NCBI GenBank assembly: GCA_050300875.1
Contig: JBNKYL010000301.1
Span: 1-10,676, forward strand
DNA: 10,676 bases
From: CBDCFL01 sp050300875
Lineage (GTDB): Bacteria; Pseudomonadota; Alphaproteobacteria; Rhodobacterales; Rhodobacteraceae
Direction: 5' to 3'
Position 1 is the first letter of the stretch. Each line of letters opens with the position of its first letter. Below are positions 1 to 6,090 of this stretch, in pieces. The notes under the pieces are model-generated. The model made no database searches, was not told the DNA's origin, and saw only the letters and a program-made list of their open reading frames with translations. The translations under genes were made by a program, and so were the position numbers.

Positions 1-204
1 CGGTCGGATTTCTGGCATGCAACGCTGACCCCGCGCACGCAGCGCGACCTAAAGGAAGCGCTGCGTTATGGGGCCGAGGCGATGGCCGGGTTTGAGTATG
101 AAAAATTCTTTTACTGGTTCCTGAACCAGCGTTGCCTGGAACCCCAGAAACCCGATTTCGCCAGCCGCGCCTGGGCGCGGATCAGGGACAAGGCGTATCT
201 GTAG
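1..204 (+). CDS. 3' end of an unrecognised protein-coding gene (partial)
   Basis: The frame is open from base 1 and ends at the TAG at 202-204, so 67 C-terminal residues are visible and the start lies outside the window. The fragment is soluble-looking, rich in aromatic and charged residues (motifs such as SDFWHATL, FEYEKFFYWFLNQRC and the C-terminal ARIRDKAYL), with no membrane segment and one cysteine. Codon use matches the downstream genes (GC-rich third positions), and the next reading frame starts only 260 bases later, so this looks like a genuine gene end. I do not recognise the family and give no function. The hairpin just after its stop may end its transcript. Confidence 0.7.
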   Translation, partial: RSDFWHATLTPRTQRDLKEALRYGAEAMAGFEYEKFFYWFLNQRCLEPQKPDFASRAWARIRDKAYL

Positions 205-213
205 GGTCAAGTG

Positions 214-246
214 GGCGCAAAGGCGGTTTCGCGGACAAATTGCGCC
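214..246 (+). terminator. Hairpin after the first gene, possible terminator
   Basis: A perfect 7-bp inverted repeat (GGCGCAA at 214-220, TTGCGCC at 240-246) encloses a 19-nt loop. The loop contains a further 3-bp stem, 223-225 with 230-232. The hairpin begins 10 bases after the stop codon of the preceding gene. No T-run follows, so this is not a textbook intrinsic terminator. It could instead protect the 3' end of the mRNA, or termination may be Rho-dependent. Confidence 0.35.
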
Positions 247-320
247 TGTTCGGCGTGGATTGTCCAAATATCCAGCTTGCATCATCTGGAACAGGATATG
301 GCGAAATGTGATCGCTAACA

Positions 321-339
321 CGCTTGATTTGCGCTTGAT
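321..339 (+). repeat. Direct repeat CGCTTGAT, 11-bp period, upstream of the TRAP operon
   Basis: CGCTTGAT occurs at 321-328 and again at 332-339, so the copies start 11 bp apart, about one turn of the DNA helix. A related TTTGATTTGATC follows at 393-404. Tandem short repeats in helical phase upstream of a transporter operon can be regulator binding sites. No regulator gene is adjacent, and I could not place a convincing sigma-70 promoter around it, so the role is inference. Confidence 0.3.
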
Positions 340-378
340 CCGCGCCATTCGCGTTCATGCGTCATAGCAAAAACCAAT

Positions 379-418
379 GGCCAGGTGTCGGGTTTGATTT
401 GATCCCCGACTGTTGGCC
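379..418 (+). promoter_or_regulatory. Stem-loop in the upstream region or leader of dctP
   Basis: An outer stem pairs GGCCA (379-383) with TGGCC (414-418). A symmetric 3x3 internal loop follows, then an inner stem pairing GTCGGG (387-392) with CCCGAC (405-410) around a 12-nt loop. It ends 46 bases before the dctP start codon. If transcription begins upstream it would fold in the leader RNA; if not, the inverted repeat could be an operator. The rest of the non-coding stretch 205-464 shows no small gene that I can support. Confidence 0.35.
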
Positions 419-464
419 GCATACAGAAGGGGCAGAAGCTGATCACCACCAAGGGAGGAATGGA

Positions 465-1502
465 ATGACCAGTATACGCAAGGGGATGTTTGCGCTGCTT
501 GGCGCGACCGCCGTATCGGCAATGGCCGCAACCGGGGCGTTTGCCGCTGATGTGACGTTGCGCATGCACCAGTTTTTGCCAGCGCAGGCCAATGTGCCGA
601 AGAAGGTTCTGGATGTCTGGGCCGACAAGATCGAAGCTGAAAGCGATGGACGCATCGAGATCCAGCGCTTTCCGTCGATGCAGCTGGGCGGCACGCCGCC
701 GGAACTGATCGACCAGGCCATTGATGGCGTGGCCGACATCGTGTGGACGCTGCCGGGCTACACGCCGGGCCGGTTCCCGCGCACCGAAGTGTTCGAGCTG
801 CCCTTCACCATGACCAATGCCGAGGCCGTTTCGCGCGCCTATTGGCAGCTGGCCGAAGAAACCATGATGGATGACGATTTCAAGGATGTGCATGTCCTTG
901 GCCTGTGGGTGCACGGCCCCGGCGTGATCCATTCAAAGGACCCCATTGAATCGGTGGCCGACCTGAACGGTGTCAAGCTGCGCGCCCCGACGCGGGTGAC
1001 GAACCAGCTGTTCACCTCGCTGGGCGCGACCGCCATCGGCATGCCAGTGCCTGCGGTGCCAGAGGCCCTGTCCAAGGGTGTGATCGACGCGACCGTGATC
1101 CCCTATGAGGTTACTGGCGCACTGAAAGTGGCGGAACTGGTGCATAACCACACCGAGTTCGGCGACGCGTCGCTTTATACCTCGGCCTTCATCTTCGCGA
1201 TGAACAAGGAAAAGTATGAAGCGCTGCCCGATGACCTGAAGGCCGTGATCGACGCCAATTCAGGGCTGGAGTTTTCCGCATTTGCCGGTCGGCAGATGCA
1301 GGAAGACGATGCCGCCCCGCGTGAACTGGCGCTGGATCTGGGCAATAACATCATCACCTTGACGCCGGATCAGGTCGAAGACTGGAAAGCGGCGGCTCAG
1401 GGCACCACGGATGCCTGGATCGCCGAAATGGATGCCGCGGGCATGGACGGCACGGGGCTGCGCGCCCGGGCGCTTGAACTGATCGCGGAAAACACGAAGT
1501 AA
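465..1502 (+). CDS. dctP: TRAP transporter periplasmic substrate-binding protein (DctP family)
   Basis: This is the periplasmic solute receptor of a tripartite ATP-independent (TRAP) transporter; it captures an organic acid-type ligand and hands it to the DctQ/DctM membrane unit. The ATG at 465 is chosen because AGGGAGG (453-459) lies just upstream and because it begins a good signal peptide: basic n-region (R5, K6), hydrophobic core, and AFA at 25-27 followed by AD as the likely cleavage site. The 345-aa length is normal for the family. The block VADLNGVKLRAPTR with R173 and R177 matches the conserved region where a family arginine binds the ligand carboxylate, and it is followed by the usual LGATAIGMPVPAVPEAL and GVIDA segments. 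The longer frame back to 357 lacks a ribosome site and would bury the signal peptide. The ligand cannot be assigned from sequence. It is first in the dctPQM operon, with a strong hairpin after its stop. Confidence 0.93.
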   Translation: MTSIRKGMFALLGATAVSAMAATGAFAADVTLRMHQFLPAQANVPKKVLDVWADKIEAESDGRIEIQRFPSMQLGGTPPELIDQAIDGVADIVWTLPGYTPGRFPRTEVFELPFTMTNAEAVSRAYWQLAEETMMDDDFKDVHVLGLWVHGPGVIHSKDPIESVADLNGVKLRAPTRVTNQLFTSLGATAIGMPVPAVPEALSKGVIDATVIPYEVTGALKVAELVHNHTEFGDASLYTSAFIFAMNKEKYEALPDDLKAVIDANSGLEFSAFAGRQMQEDDAAPRELALDLGNNIITLTPDQVEDWKAAAQGTTDAWIAEMDAAGMDGTGLRARALELIAENTK

Positions 1503-1513
1503 GCGACTGAAAG

Positions 1514-1554
1514 ACCGGCCCCCGGGGTTCGCCCTGGGGGCCGGTTCACATTTT
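1514..1554 (+). terminator. Strong UUCG-loop hairpin between dctP and dctQ (partial terminator or mRNA stabiliser)
   Basis: A 14-bp stem pairs 1514-1527 with 1532-1545, with a single G-T wobble (1524/1535), closing on a TTCG tetraloop at 1528-1531. A short T-run (1551-1554) follows after five bases. It starts 12 bases after the dctP stop and ends 22 bases before the dctQ ATG. Within a TRAP operon such a structure is expected to attenuate read-through and protect the upstream dctP message, giving more binding protein than membrane subunits. The fold is seen directly; the effect is inference. Confidence 0.75.
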
Positions 1555-1567
1555 GGGGGCGGCCGAA

Positions 1568-2152
1568 ATGCTGGCATGGATGGAGCGGCTTGCGCGGATC
1601 ATGGCCCTGGCCGGGGGGATCGTTCTGACCCTGCTGATCGTGCTGGTTTGCGTCAGCGTGCTGGGTCGGGGCGGCAACACGTTCGGCCATTGGGACTGGC
1701 TGGAAACCACCGCGCCCGGCTTTGCCACCTGGCTGATCGGCACCGGGATCGGGCCGGTCCGGGGCGATTTCGAACTGGTCGAAGCGGGCATCGCATTTGC
1801 GATCTTTTCCTTCATGCCGCTGGTGCAGCTGCATTCGGGACATGCCACTGTGGATGTATTCACCAATTTCATGCCCAAACGCTTCAATGCCGTGCTGATC
1901 GCGTTCTGGGAGGTCGTGCTGACCGCCGCGATCCTGCTGATTACCTTGCGCCTGTTCGAGGGCCTGCATGGCAAATACATGAACGGCGAAACCACGTTCA
2001 TCCTGCAATTTCCGACCTGGTGGGCCTATGGCGCCAGTTTCGTCGCCGCGCTGGTGGCATCCGTCGTGGCCGTCTACTGCGCGGTGGCGCGGGTTCTGGG
2101 GCTGATCACGGGGCGGCGATTGATGCCTGAAGGCGAAGGGGCGAACCATTGA
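1568..2152 (+). CDS. dctQ: TRAP transporter small permease subunit (DctQ family)
   Basis: This is the small integral membrane subunit of the TRAP transporter, which pairs with DctM in the inner membrane. I start it at ATG 1568 (194 aa), preceded by a G-rich ribosome site at 1555-1562; the in-frame TTG at 1553 lies in the T-run of the terminator-like hairpin. Four hydrophobic segments are visible, roughly residues 11-32, 73-88, 107-128 and 148-172. Conserved features are R34 at the end of helix 1, GDFELVE at 66-72, and H92 with D96 in a GHATVD motif. About 35 residues separate R34 from E69, some 20 more than the usual spacing in this family, so there is an extra loop after helix 1. Its stop overlaps the dctM start. 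The identification rests on topology, motifs and operon position. Confidence 0.9.
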   Translation: MLAWMERLARIMALAGGIVLTLLIVLVCVSVLGRGGNTFGHWDWLETTAPGFATWLIGTGIGPVRGDFELVEAGIAFAIFSFMPLVQLHSGHATVDVFTNFMPKRFNAVLIAFWEVVLTAAILLITLRLFEGLHGKYMNGETTFILQFPTWWAYGASFVAALVASVVAVYCAVARVLGLITGRRLMPEGEGANH

Positions 2153-3645
2153 GCGCCATTGAACTGGGCTTCTGGTCCTTTCCCTTCCTGTTGCTGCTGA
2201 TTTTCCTGCGTGCGCCGATCGGGTTGGCGATGCTGTTGACGGGCATCGCGGGCATGTGGGCGGTGATCGGCGAGCCGACGATGTTCATGGCCAAGCTGAA
2301 AAGCGAAACCTACACGACATTTTCCAGCTATTCGCTGTCGATCATCCCGATGTTCCTGCTGATGGGGCAGTTCGCCACCCTTTCGGGCATGTCCACGGCG
2401 CTGTTCAAGGCCGCCGAAAGCTGGCTGGGTCATCGCCGGGGTGGTGTGGCCATGGCATCGGTGGGCGCCTGCGCGGGGTTTGGCGCGATCTGCGGATCGT
2501 CGCTGGCGACGGCCGCCACAATGAGCCGCGTCGCCCTGCCGGAGTTGCGCCGATATGGCTATTCGGGCGGGTTTTCGACGGCGACGCTGGCCGCGGGTGG
2601 CACGCTGGGCATCCTGATCCCGCCATCTGTGATCCTGGTGATCTATGCCATCCTGACCGAACAGAATATCGCCAAGCTGTTCCTGGCCGCTTTCGTGCCG
2701 GGGGTTCTGGCGGCGATCGGCTATATGATCACGATCTCGATCTATGTGCGGCTGTACCCCGATGCGGCGGGCACACGCGAACGCGTGCCTTATGCCGAAC
2801 GGCTGCGCGCGCTGATCGACGTCTGGCCCGTGCTGATCGTGTTCGGGCTGGTCGTGGGCGGTATTTATGCGGGCTGGTTCACGCCGACCGAAGGCGCGGC
2901 GGTGGGGGCCGCTGGCACCGGGTTGATCGCGCTGGTGGGCGGCAACCTGAAATGGAATGTCTTCGTCAATTCGATTTTGGCGACGGCGATGTCCACGGCG
3001 ATGATCTTTTTCATCATCCTTGGGGCCGGATTCTACAATTCCTTCCTGGCGCTGTCACAGGTGCCGCAGGAGCTTTCGCAATGGGTGCTTGGGCAGGGCT
3101 TCAGCCCCTGGATGGTGCTGATCCTGATCCTGGTCTTCTACCTCGTGCTGGGCTGCCTGATGGATTCGCTGTCGATGATCCTGCTGACGATCCCGATCTT
3201 TTTCCCGGTCATTTCGTCGATGGATTTCGGGCTGGTATCACTGGCCGCGTTGCAGGCCGAGGCGGCCAACGCGGTGCTGGCCGTCGGCGTTCCCGACGGC
3301 ATGGCGGCGGATATGCTGGAGGCGATCCGCACGGCGATTGCCACGGGTGCGGAACTGACCCGCGAACAGATGGCGGCCCTGGGCATCCGCGTGACCGAAG
3401 GCATCGCCAACCGGATCGAGGCGGAACATCTGGCGATCTGGTTCGGCATCCTGGTGCTGATCGTGGTCGAGGTCGGGCTGATTACCCCGCCGGTGGGCAT
3501 GAACCTGTTCATCATCAACGCCATGGACCCCGAAACGCCAATCTCGTCGACCTATCGGGCGGTGATGTTCTTTGTCGCCTCCGACATCATCCGCGTGGCG
3601 ATCCTTGTGGCTTTCCCGGCCATTACCCTGTTCCTGTTGTGGTGA
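2149..3645 (+). CDS. dctM: TRAP transporter large permease subunit (DctM family) with an internal insertion
   Basis: This is the large membrane subunit that carries substrate across the inner membrane using the sodium or proton gradient. The start is TTG 2149, overlapping the dctQ stop (TTGA), with AAGGGG at 2136-2141 seven bases upstream. The first ATG downstream, at 2230, would remove the first helix. The 498-aa length exceeds the usual 425-450. Many hydrophobic helices are seen, with the signature GGTLGILIPPS at 150-160 and LITPPVGMN at 444-452. The extra length is mainly a hydrophilic or amphipathic stretch at residues 362-428, between the helix ending SSMDFG and the one beginning IWFG, which are normally separated by only a few residues. 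It is the last dctPQM gene; the CDF gene follows 41 bases later and may be co-transcribed. Confidence 0.93.
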   Translation: MSAIELGFWSFPFLLLLIFLRAPIGLAMLLTGIAGMWAVIGEPTMFMAKLKSETYTTFSSYSLSIIPMFLLMGQFATLSGMSTALFKAAESWLGHRRGGVAMASVGACAGFGAICGSSLATAATMSRVALPELRRYGYSGGFSTATLAAGGTLGILIPPSVILVIYAILTEQNIAKLFLAAFVPGVLAAIGYMITISIYVRLYPDAAGTRERVPYAERLRALIDVWPVLIVFGLVVGGIYAGWFTPTEGAAVGAAGTGLIALVGGNLKWNVFVNSILATAMSTAMIFFIILGAGFYNSFLALSQVPQELSQWVLGQGFSPWMVLILILVFYLVLGCLMDSLSMILLTIPIFFPVISSMDFGLVSLAALQAEAANAVLAVGVPDGMAADMLEAIRTAIATGAELTREQMAALGIRVTEGIANRIEAEHLAIWFGILVLIVVEVGLITPPVGMNLFIINAMDPETPISSTYRAVMFFVASDIIRVAILVAFPAITLFLLW

Positions 3646-3668
3646 CGGGGTTGCGGACCCGGCCCCCT

Positions 3669-3685
3669 GCCCGTTAGGTGCGGGC
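3669..3685 (+). promoter_or_regulatory. Small hairpin presenting the ribosome site of the CDF gene
   Basis: GCCCG (3669-3673) pairs with CGGGC (3681-3685) around a 7-nt loop that contains the AGGTG (3676-3680) of the likely ribosome site. The stem ends two bases before the ATG at 3687. It could expose or modulate the start site of the downstream gene. The stem is only five base pairs, so chance is a real alternative. Confidence 0.25.
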
Positions 3686-3686
3686 C

Positions 3687-4586
3687 ATGGCGAACCATGA
3701 CCACAGGCTGAACGTATCCTCCGGCGTTTTGTCGGCGACGGTGGCGCTGTCGCTAGTGGTGCTGAAGCTGTGGGCTCTGGGCGAAACCGGGGCGCTGTCC
3801 ATCGCGGCGTCGCTGGCAGACAGCGCGCTGGACCTGATGATGTCCGTGGGCGGATTACTGGCGATCATCTGGGCGGCCAAACCGCCCGATGACGATCACG
3901 CCTTTGGCCACACCTCGGCCGAAGACATCGCGGCGCTGGGGCAAAGCGTGTTCATCGCGACATCGGCGATCATCATCGCCATCGCGGCGGTGCTGCGGTT
4001 GATCAACGGTGGCCCGGAACTGGCACAGGAAGGGCGCGGGATCGCCGCGATGGTGGTGTCGGTTTTGCTGACCGTTGGACTGGTGGCCTGGCAGACATAT
4101 GTCGCGCGCCGCACCGGCAACGCCGTGGTGCGCGCCGACCGGCTGCATTACCTGGGTGACATGATGCCGGCGCTCGGCGCGATCCTGTCGCTGATCGTGT
4201 CACGCGCCTATGGGCTGTACGCAATCGACGCGGTGGTGGCGATCGGCACGGCGGGGTTCCTTCTGGCGGGGGCCGCGCAGATCGGCAAACCCGCCTTTGA
4301 CGCCCTGATGGACCGCGCAGCCCCGGCCGAAATGATCGCAGGCATCGAGGAGATCGCGGGCGACTTCCCGGGCGTGCATGGGTTTCACGACCTGAAGACC
4401 CGCACCGCGGGCAGCAAGGTGTTCGTCAACATGCATATCGAGCTGGACGGCGACCAGTCGCTGAACGAGGCCCATGCCATTGGCGCGGCGCTGAGGCGCG
4501 CGATACTGGGCGCCTATCCGATGGCCGATGTCATCATCCACAAGGACCCGCTGGGCGAACCGGAAGAAGACCCGCCCGTCAGCTGA
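3687..4586 (+). CDS. Cation diffusion facilitator, FieF/YiiP-like divalent metal efflux transporter
   Basis: This is an inner-membrane antiporter of the CDF family, expected to export Zn2+, Fe2+ or related divalent cations in exchange for protons. The ATG at 3687 is preferred over the in-frame GTG at 3678 because AGGTG (3676-3680) precedes it; this gives 299 aa, typical of the family. The tetrahedral membrane metal site of YiiP is intact: D45 and D49 (ADSALD) and H154 and D158 (HYLGD). A DDHAFGH motif follows the second helix, and the cytoplasmic domain carries HGFHDLKTRTAG and ends with DVIIHKDP, both very close to E. coli YiiP. The metal cannot be fixed from sequence; the Asp-Asp-His-Asp site is known for zinc and iron. 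It lies 41 bp after dctM and may be read through from that operon. Its last 8 bases overlap the convergent sigma factor gene. Confidence 0.92.
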   Translation: MANHDHRLNVSSGVLSATVALSLVVLKLWALGETGALSIAASLADSALDLMMSVGGLLAIIWAAKPPDDDHAFGHTSAEDIAALGQSVFIATSAIIIAIAAVLRLINGGPELAQEGRGIAAMVVSVLLTVGLVAWQTYVARRTGNAVVRADRLHYLGDMMPALGAILSLIVSRAYGLYAIDAVVAIGTAGFLLAGAAQIGKPAFDALMDRAAPAEMIAGIEEIAGDFPGVHGFHDLKTRTAGSKVFVNMHIELDGDQSLNEAHAIGAALRRAILGAYPMADVIIHKDPLGEPEEDPPVS

Positions 4587-5457
4587 CCAGTTCGGCGATC
4601 TCGGGCGCTTCGCGATCCAGCCAGCGGCGCATCTTGGCCAGGGCCGCCGCTTCGATCTGGCGGATACGTTCCTTGGACAACCCGTAATCGTGGGCCAGAT
4701 CCGCCAGCGTGCGCGGCGGGTCGGCCAGCAGCCTTTCGGTGATGATATGGCGTTCGCGTTCGTTCAGCGCGGATATGGCTTCGCGCAACCGGGCGCGGGT
4801 TTTCTGCGCATCGCGCCGGGCGGTGGCGCGTTCATCGGTGCCGGGGCCGTCATCGGCCAGTGTGTCGATCCATTCGCGGCCCTCATCGGCGACCGATTGC
4901 GTCGCGTTCAGCGACAGGTCGCCCGACAAGAGCCGGCCTTCCATCAGTTCCACATCCGCCAGCGGAACGCCGATTTCGCGGGCCACCTTTTCGCGCAACT
5001 GATGCGCGTCCAACCGTTCGCCCTGGCTGTCCGCTTCGCGTTCCAGCCGTGCGCGCACGCGCTTCATGCCGAAGAACAGCGCCCGCTGATTGGCGGTGGA
5101 CCCAGAACGCACGATGGAATGGTTGCGCATGATGAAATCCTGGATCGCGGCGCGGATCCACCAGACGGCGTAGGTCGAAAAACGGTTGCCCAGTTCGGGG
5201 TCGAACTTGTCGATGGCCTTCATCAGGCCCAGCGACGCCTCTTGTATCAGGTCGTTTTGTGACAGCCCGTAATGGCGGAATTTCGATGCCATGCTGATCG
5301 CCAGCCGCATATAGGCGTTGATCAGCCGGTTCTGCGCGGCAACGTCGCCGTGGTCACGCCAGGCGCGTGCAAGCGCCAGTTCCGTTTCCGCATCCAGCAT
5401 TTCCGCCTGCATCGCGCGGCGGGGGATTGCGTTTTCCAGTGGTTCGTCAAGTGGCAT
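4579..5457 (-). CDS. rpoH: Alternative sigma factor of the RpoH family, probably RpoHII
   Basis: This is a sigma-32-type factor that directs RNA polymerase to stress promoters. The ATG at 5457-5455 gives 292 aa, the normal RpoH length, with AAAGGG about 10 bases upstream; a longer open frame to 5742 runs over the promoter and the divergent cobU gene. Region 2 is clear: DLIQEASLGLMKAIDKFD at 69-86 and FSTYAVWWIRAAIQDFI at 93-109. The RpoH box begins at Q124 (QRALFFGMKR). A helix-turn-helix region 4.2 (YGLSKERIRQIE) lies near the C-terminus. The segment RNHSIVRSGSTANQ (111-124) resembles, from memory, alphaproteobacterial RpoHII rather than RpoHI; RpoHII governs the singlet-oxygen and photooxidative response in Rhodobacter. 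The RpoE-like promoter upstream supports this. Family is certain, paralogue type likely. No terminator separates it from the convergent CDF gene. Confidence 0.93.
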   Translation of the reverse strand: MPLDEPLENAIPRRAMQAEMLDAETELALARAWRDHGDVAAQNRLINAYMRLAISMASKFRHYGLSQNDLIQEASLGLMKAIDKFDPELGNRFSTYAVWWIRAAIQDFIMRNHSIVRSGSTANQRALFFGMKRVRARLEREADSQGERLDAHQLREKVAREIGVPLADVELMEGRLLSGDLSLNATQSVADEGREWIDTLADDGPGTDERATARRDAQKTRARLREAISALNERERHIITERLLADPPRTLADLAHDYGLSKERIRQIEAAALAKMRRWLDREAPEIAELVS

Positions 5458-5506
5458 GGTCGTGATGCCCTTTCTTGCTGGCCCGGATTTTCTTTCGCTT
5501 CCGGTC

Positions 5507-5536
5507 CTGTTACGCATCATAGGTCGGTTTGGATCA
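5507..5536 (-). promoter_or_regulatory. Probable RpoE (ECF11-type) promoter of the rpoH gene
   Basis: On the minus strand TGATCC (5536-5531) is followed after 18 bases by TAACAG (5512-5507). TGATCC is the -35 element known for the alphaproteobacterial RpoE/ChrR singlet-oxygen sigma factor, and TAA is a reasonable start for its -10 element. Transcription would begin near base 5500, leaving a leader of about 43 nt before the ATG at 5457. The region 5458-5553 is shared with the divergent cobU gene, for which I find no convincing promoter. Confidence 0.5.
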
Positions 5537-5553
5537 CGCGGGGCTTCACATTC

Positions 5554-6090
5554 ATGCGATCCGGGTTTGCTTTGGTTCTGGGCGGGGCACGGTCCGGCAA
5601 GTCGGCATTTGCCGAAAAGCTGGTGCTGGCATCGGGGCTTTCGCCGGTCTATCTGGCCAGCGCCGAGGCCTGGGACGAAGAAATGCGCCAGCGCATCGCC
5701 GCCCATCGTGCCGCACGGTCCGGAAATGGCTGGATCACGCATGAAGTGCCGTTGCAGGTGCCGGAATTTCTGGCCCGTTGCCGCGAAGATCAGGCGGTTT
5801 TGTTTGATTGCACAACGCTTTGGCTGTCGAACCTGATGCTGGATGGGCAGGATCCGGGGGCGGCGACCGACGCACTTTTGGCCGCGTTGGCGGCCTGCCC
5901 TGCCAAGGTCGTCGTGGTGTCAAACGAAGTCGGACAAGGCATCGTGCCGGACAATGCCGAGGCGCGCACCTTTCGCGATGCGCAGGGGCGGATGAACCAG
6001 GCCCTGGCGGCAGAGGCCGATCTGGCCGTGGCGGTGATGGCAGGGTTGCCGCTTGTGCTGAAAGGTCGCATGCCCGAGGGCCTGACATGA
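5554..6090 (+). CDS. cobU: Adenosylcobinamide kinase / adenosylcobinamide-phosphate guanylyltransferase
   Basis: This is the bifunctional cytoplasmic enzyme (CobU, called CobP in alphaproteobacteria) that phosphorylates adenosylcobinamide and then transfers GMP to give adenosyl-GDP-cobinamide, a step in nucleotide-loop assembly of vitamin B12. The 178-aa length is typical. A Walker A loop GGARSGKS is at 10-17. H51 in RIAAHRAAR (47-55) aligns with the guanylylated histidine of Salmonella CobU. The conserved VVSNEVGQGIVPDN and the arginine/asparagine-rich RTFRDAQGRMNQ segment follow, then a C-terminal GLPLVLKG. ATG 5554 lies just before the P-loop strand as in other CobU proteins, although its ribosome site (GGGG near 5540) is weak. 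It diverges from rpoH with 96 bp between start codons, and its stop overlaps the next start (ATGA). Confidence 0.95.
   Translation: MRSGFALVLGGARSGKSAFAEKLVLASGLSPVYLASAEAWDEEMRQRIAAHRAARSGNGWITHEVPLQVPEFLARCREDQAVLFDCTTLWLSNLMLDGQDPGAATDALLAALAACPAKVVVVSNEVGQGIVPDNAEARTFRDAQGRMNQALAAEADLAVAVMAGLPLVLKGRMPEGLT

Noticed and set aside
357..464. N-terminal extension of dctP.
   Set aside because: It lacks a ribosome site and would place 36 residues before an otherwise ideal signal peptide; ATG 465 has AGGGAGG upstream.
1553..1567. An earlier TTG start for dctQ.
   Set aside because: The TTG lies in the T-run of the preceding hairpin with no ribosome site, while ATG 1568 has a G-rich site at proper spacing.
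2074..2433. Long open frames antisense to the TRAP, comM and other genes.
   Set aside because: They follow from GC-biased codons of the sense genes; their products are Arg/Gly/His/Pro-rich with no recognisable domain.
5458..5742. N-terminal extension of the sigma factor on the minus strand.
   Set aside because: It would cross the promoter region and the start of cobU, and the added residues do not resemble RpoH.
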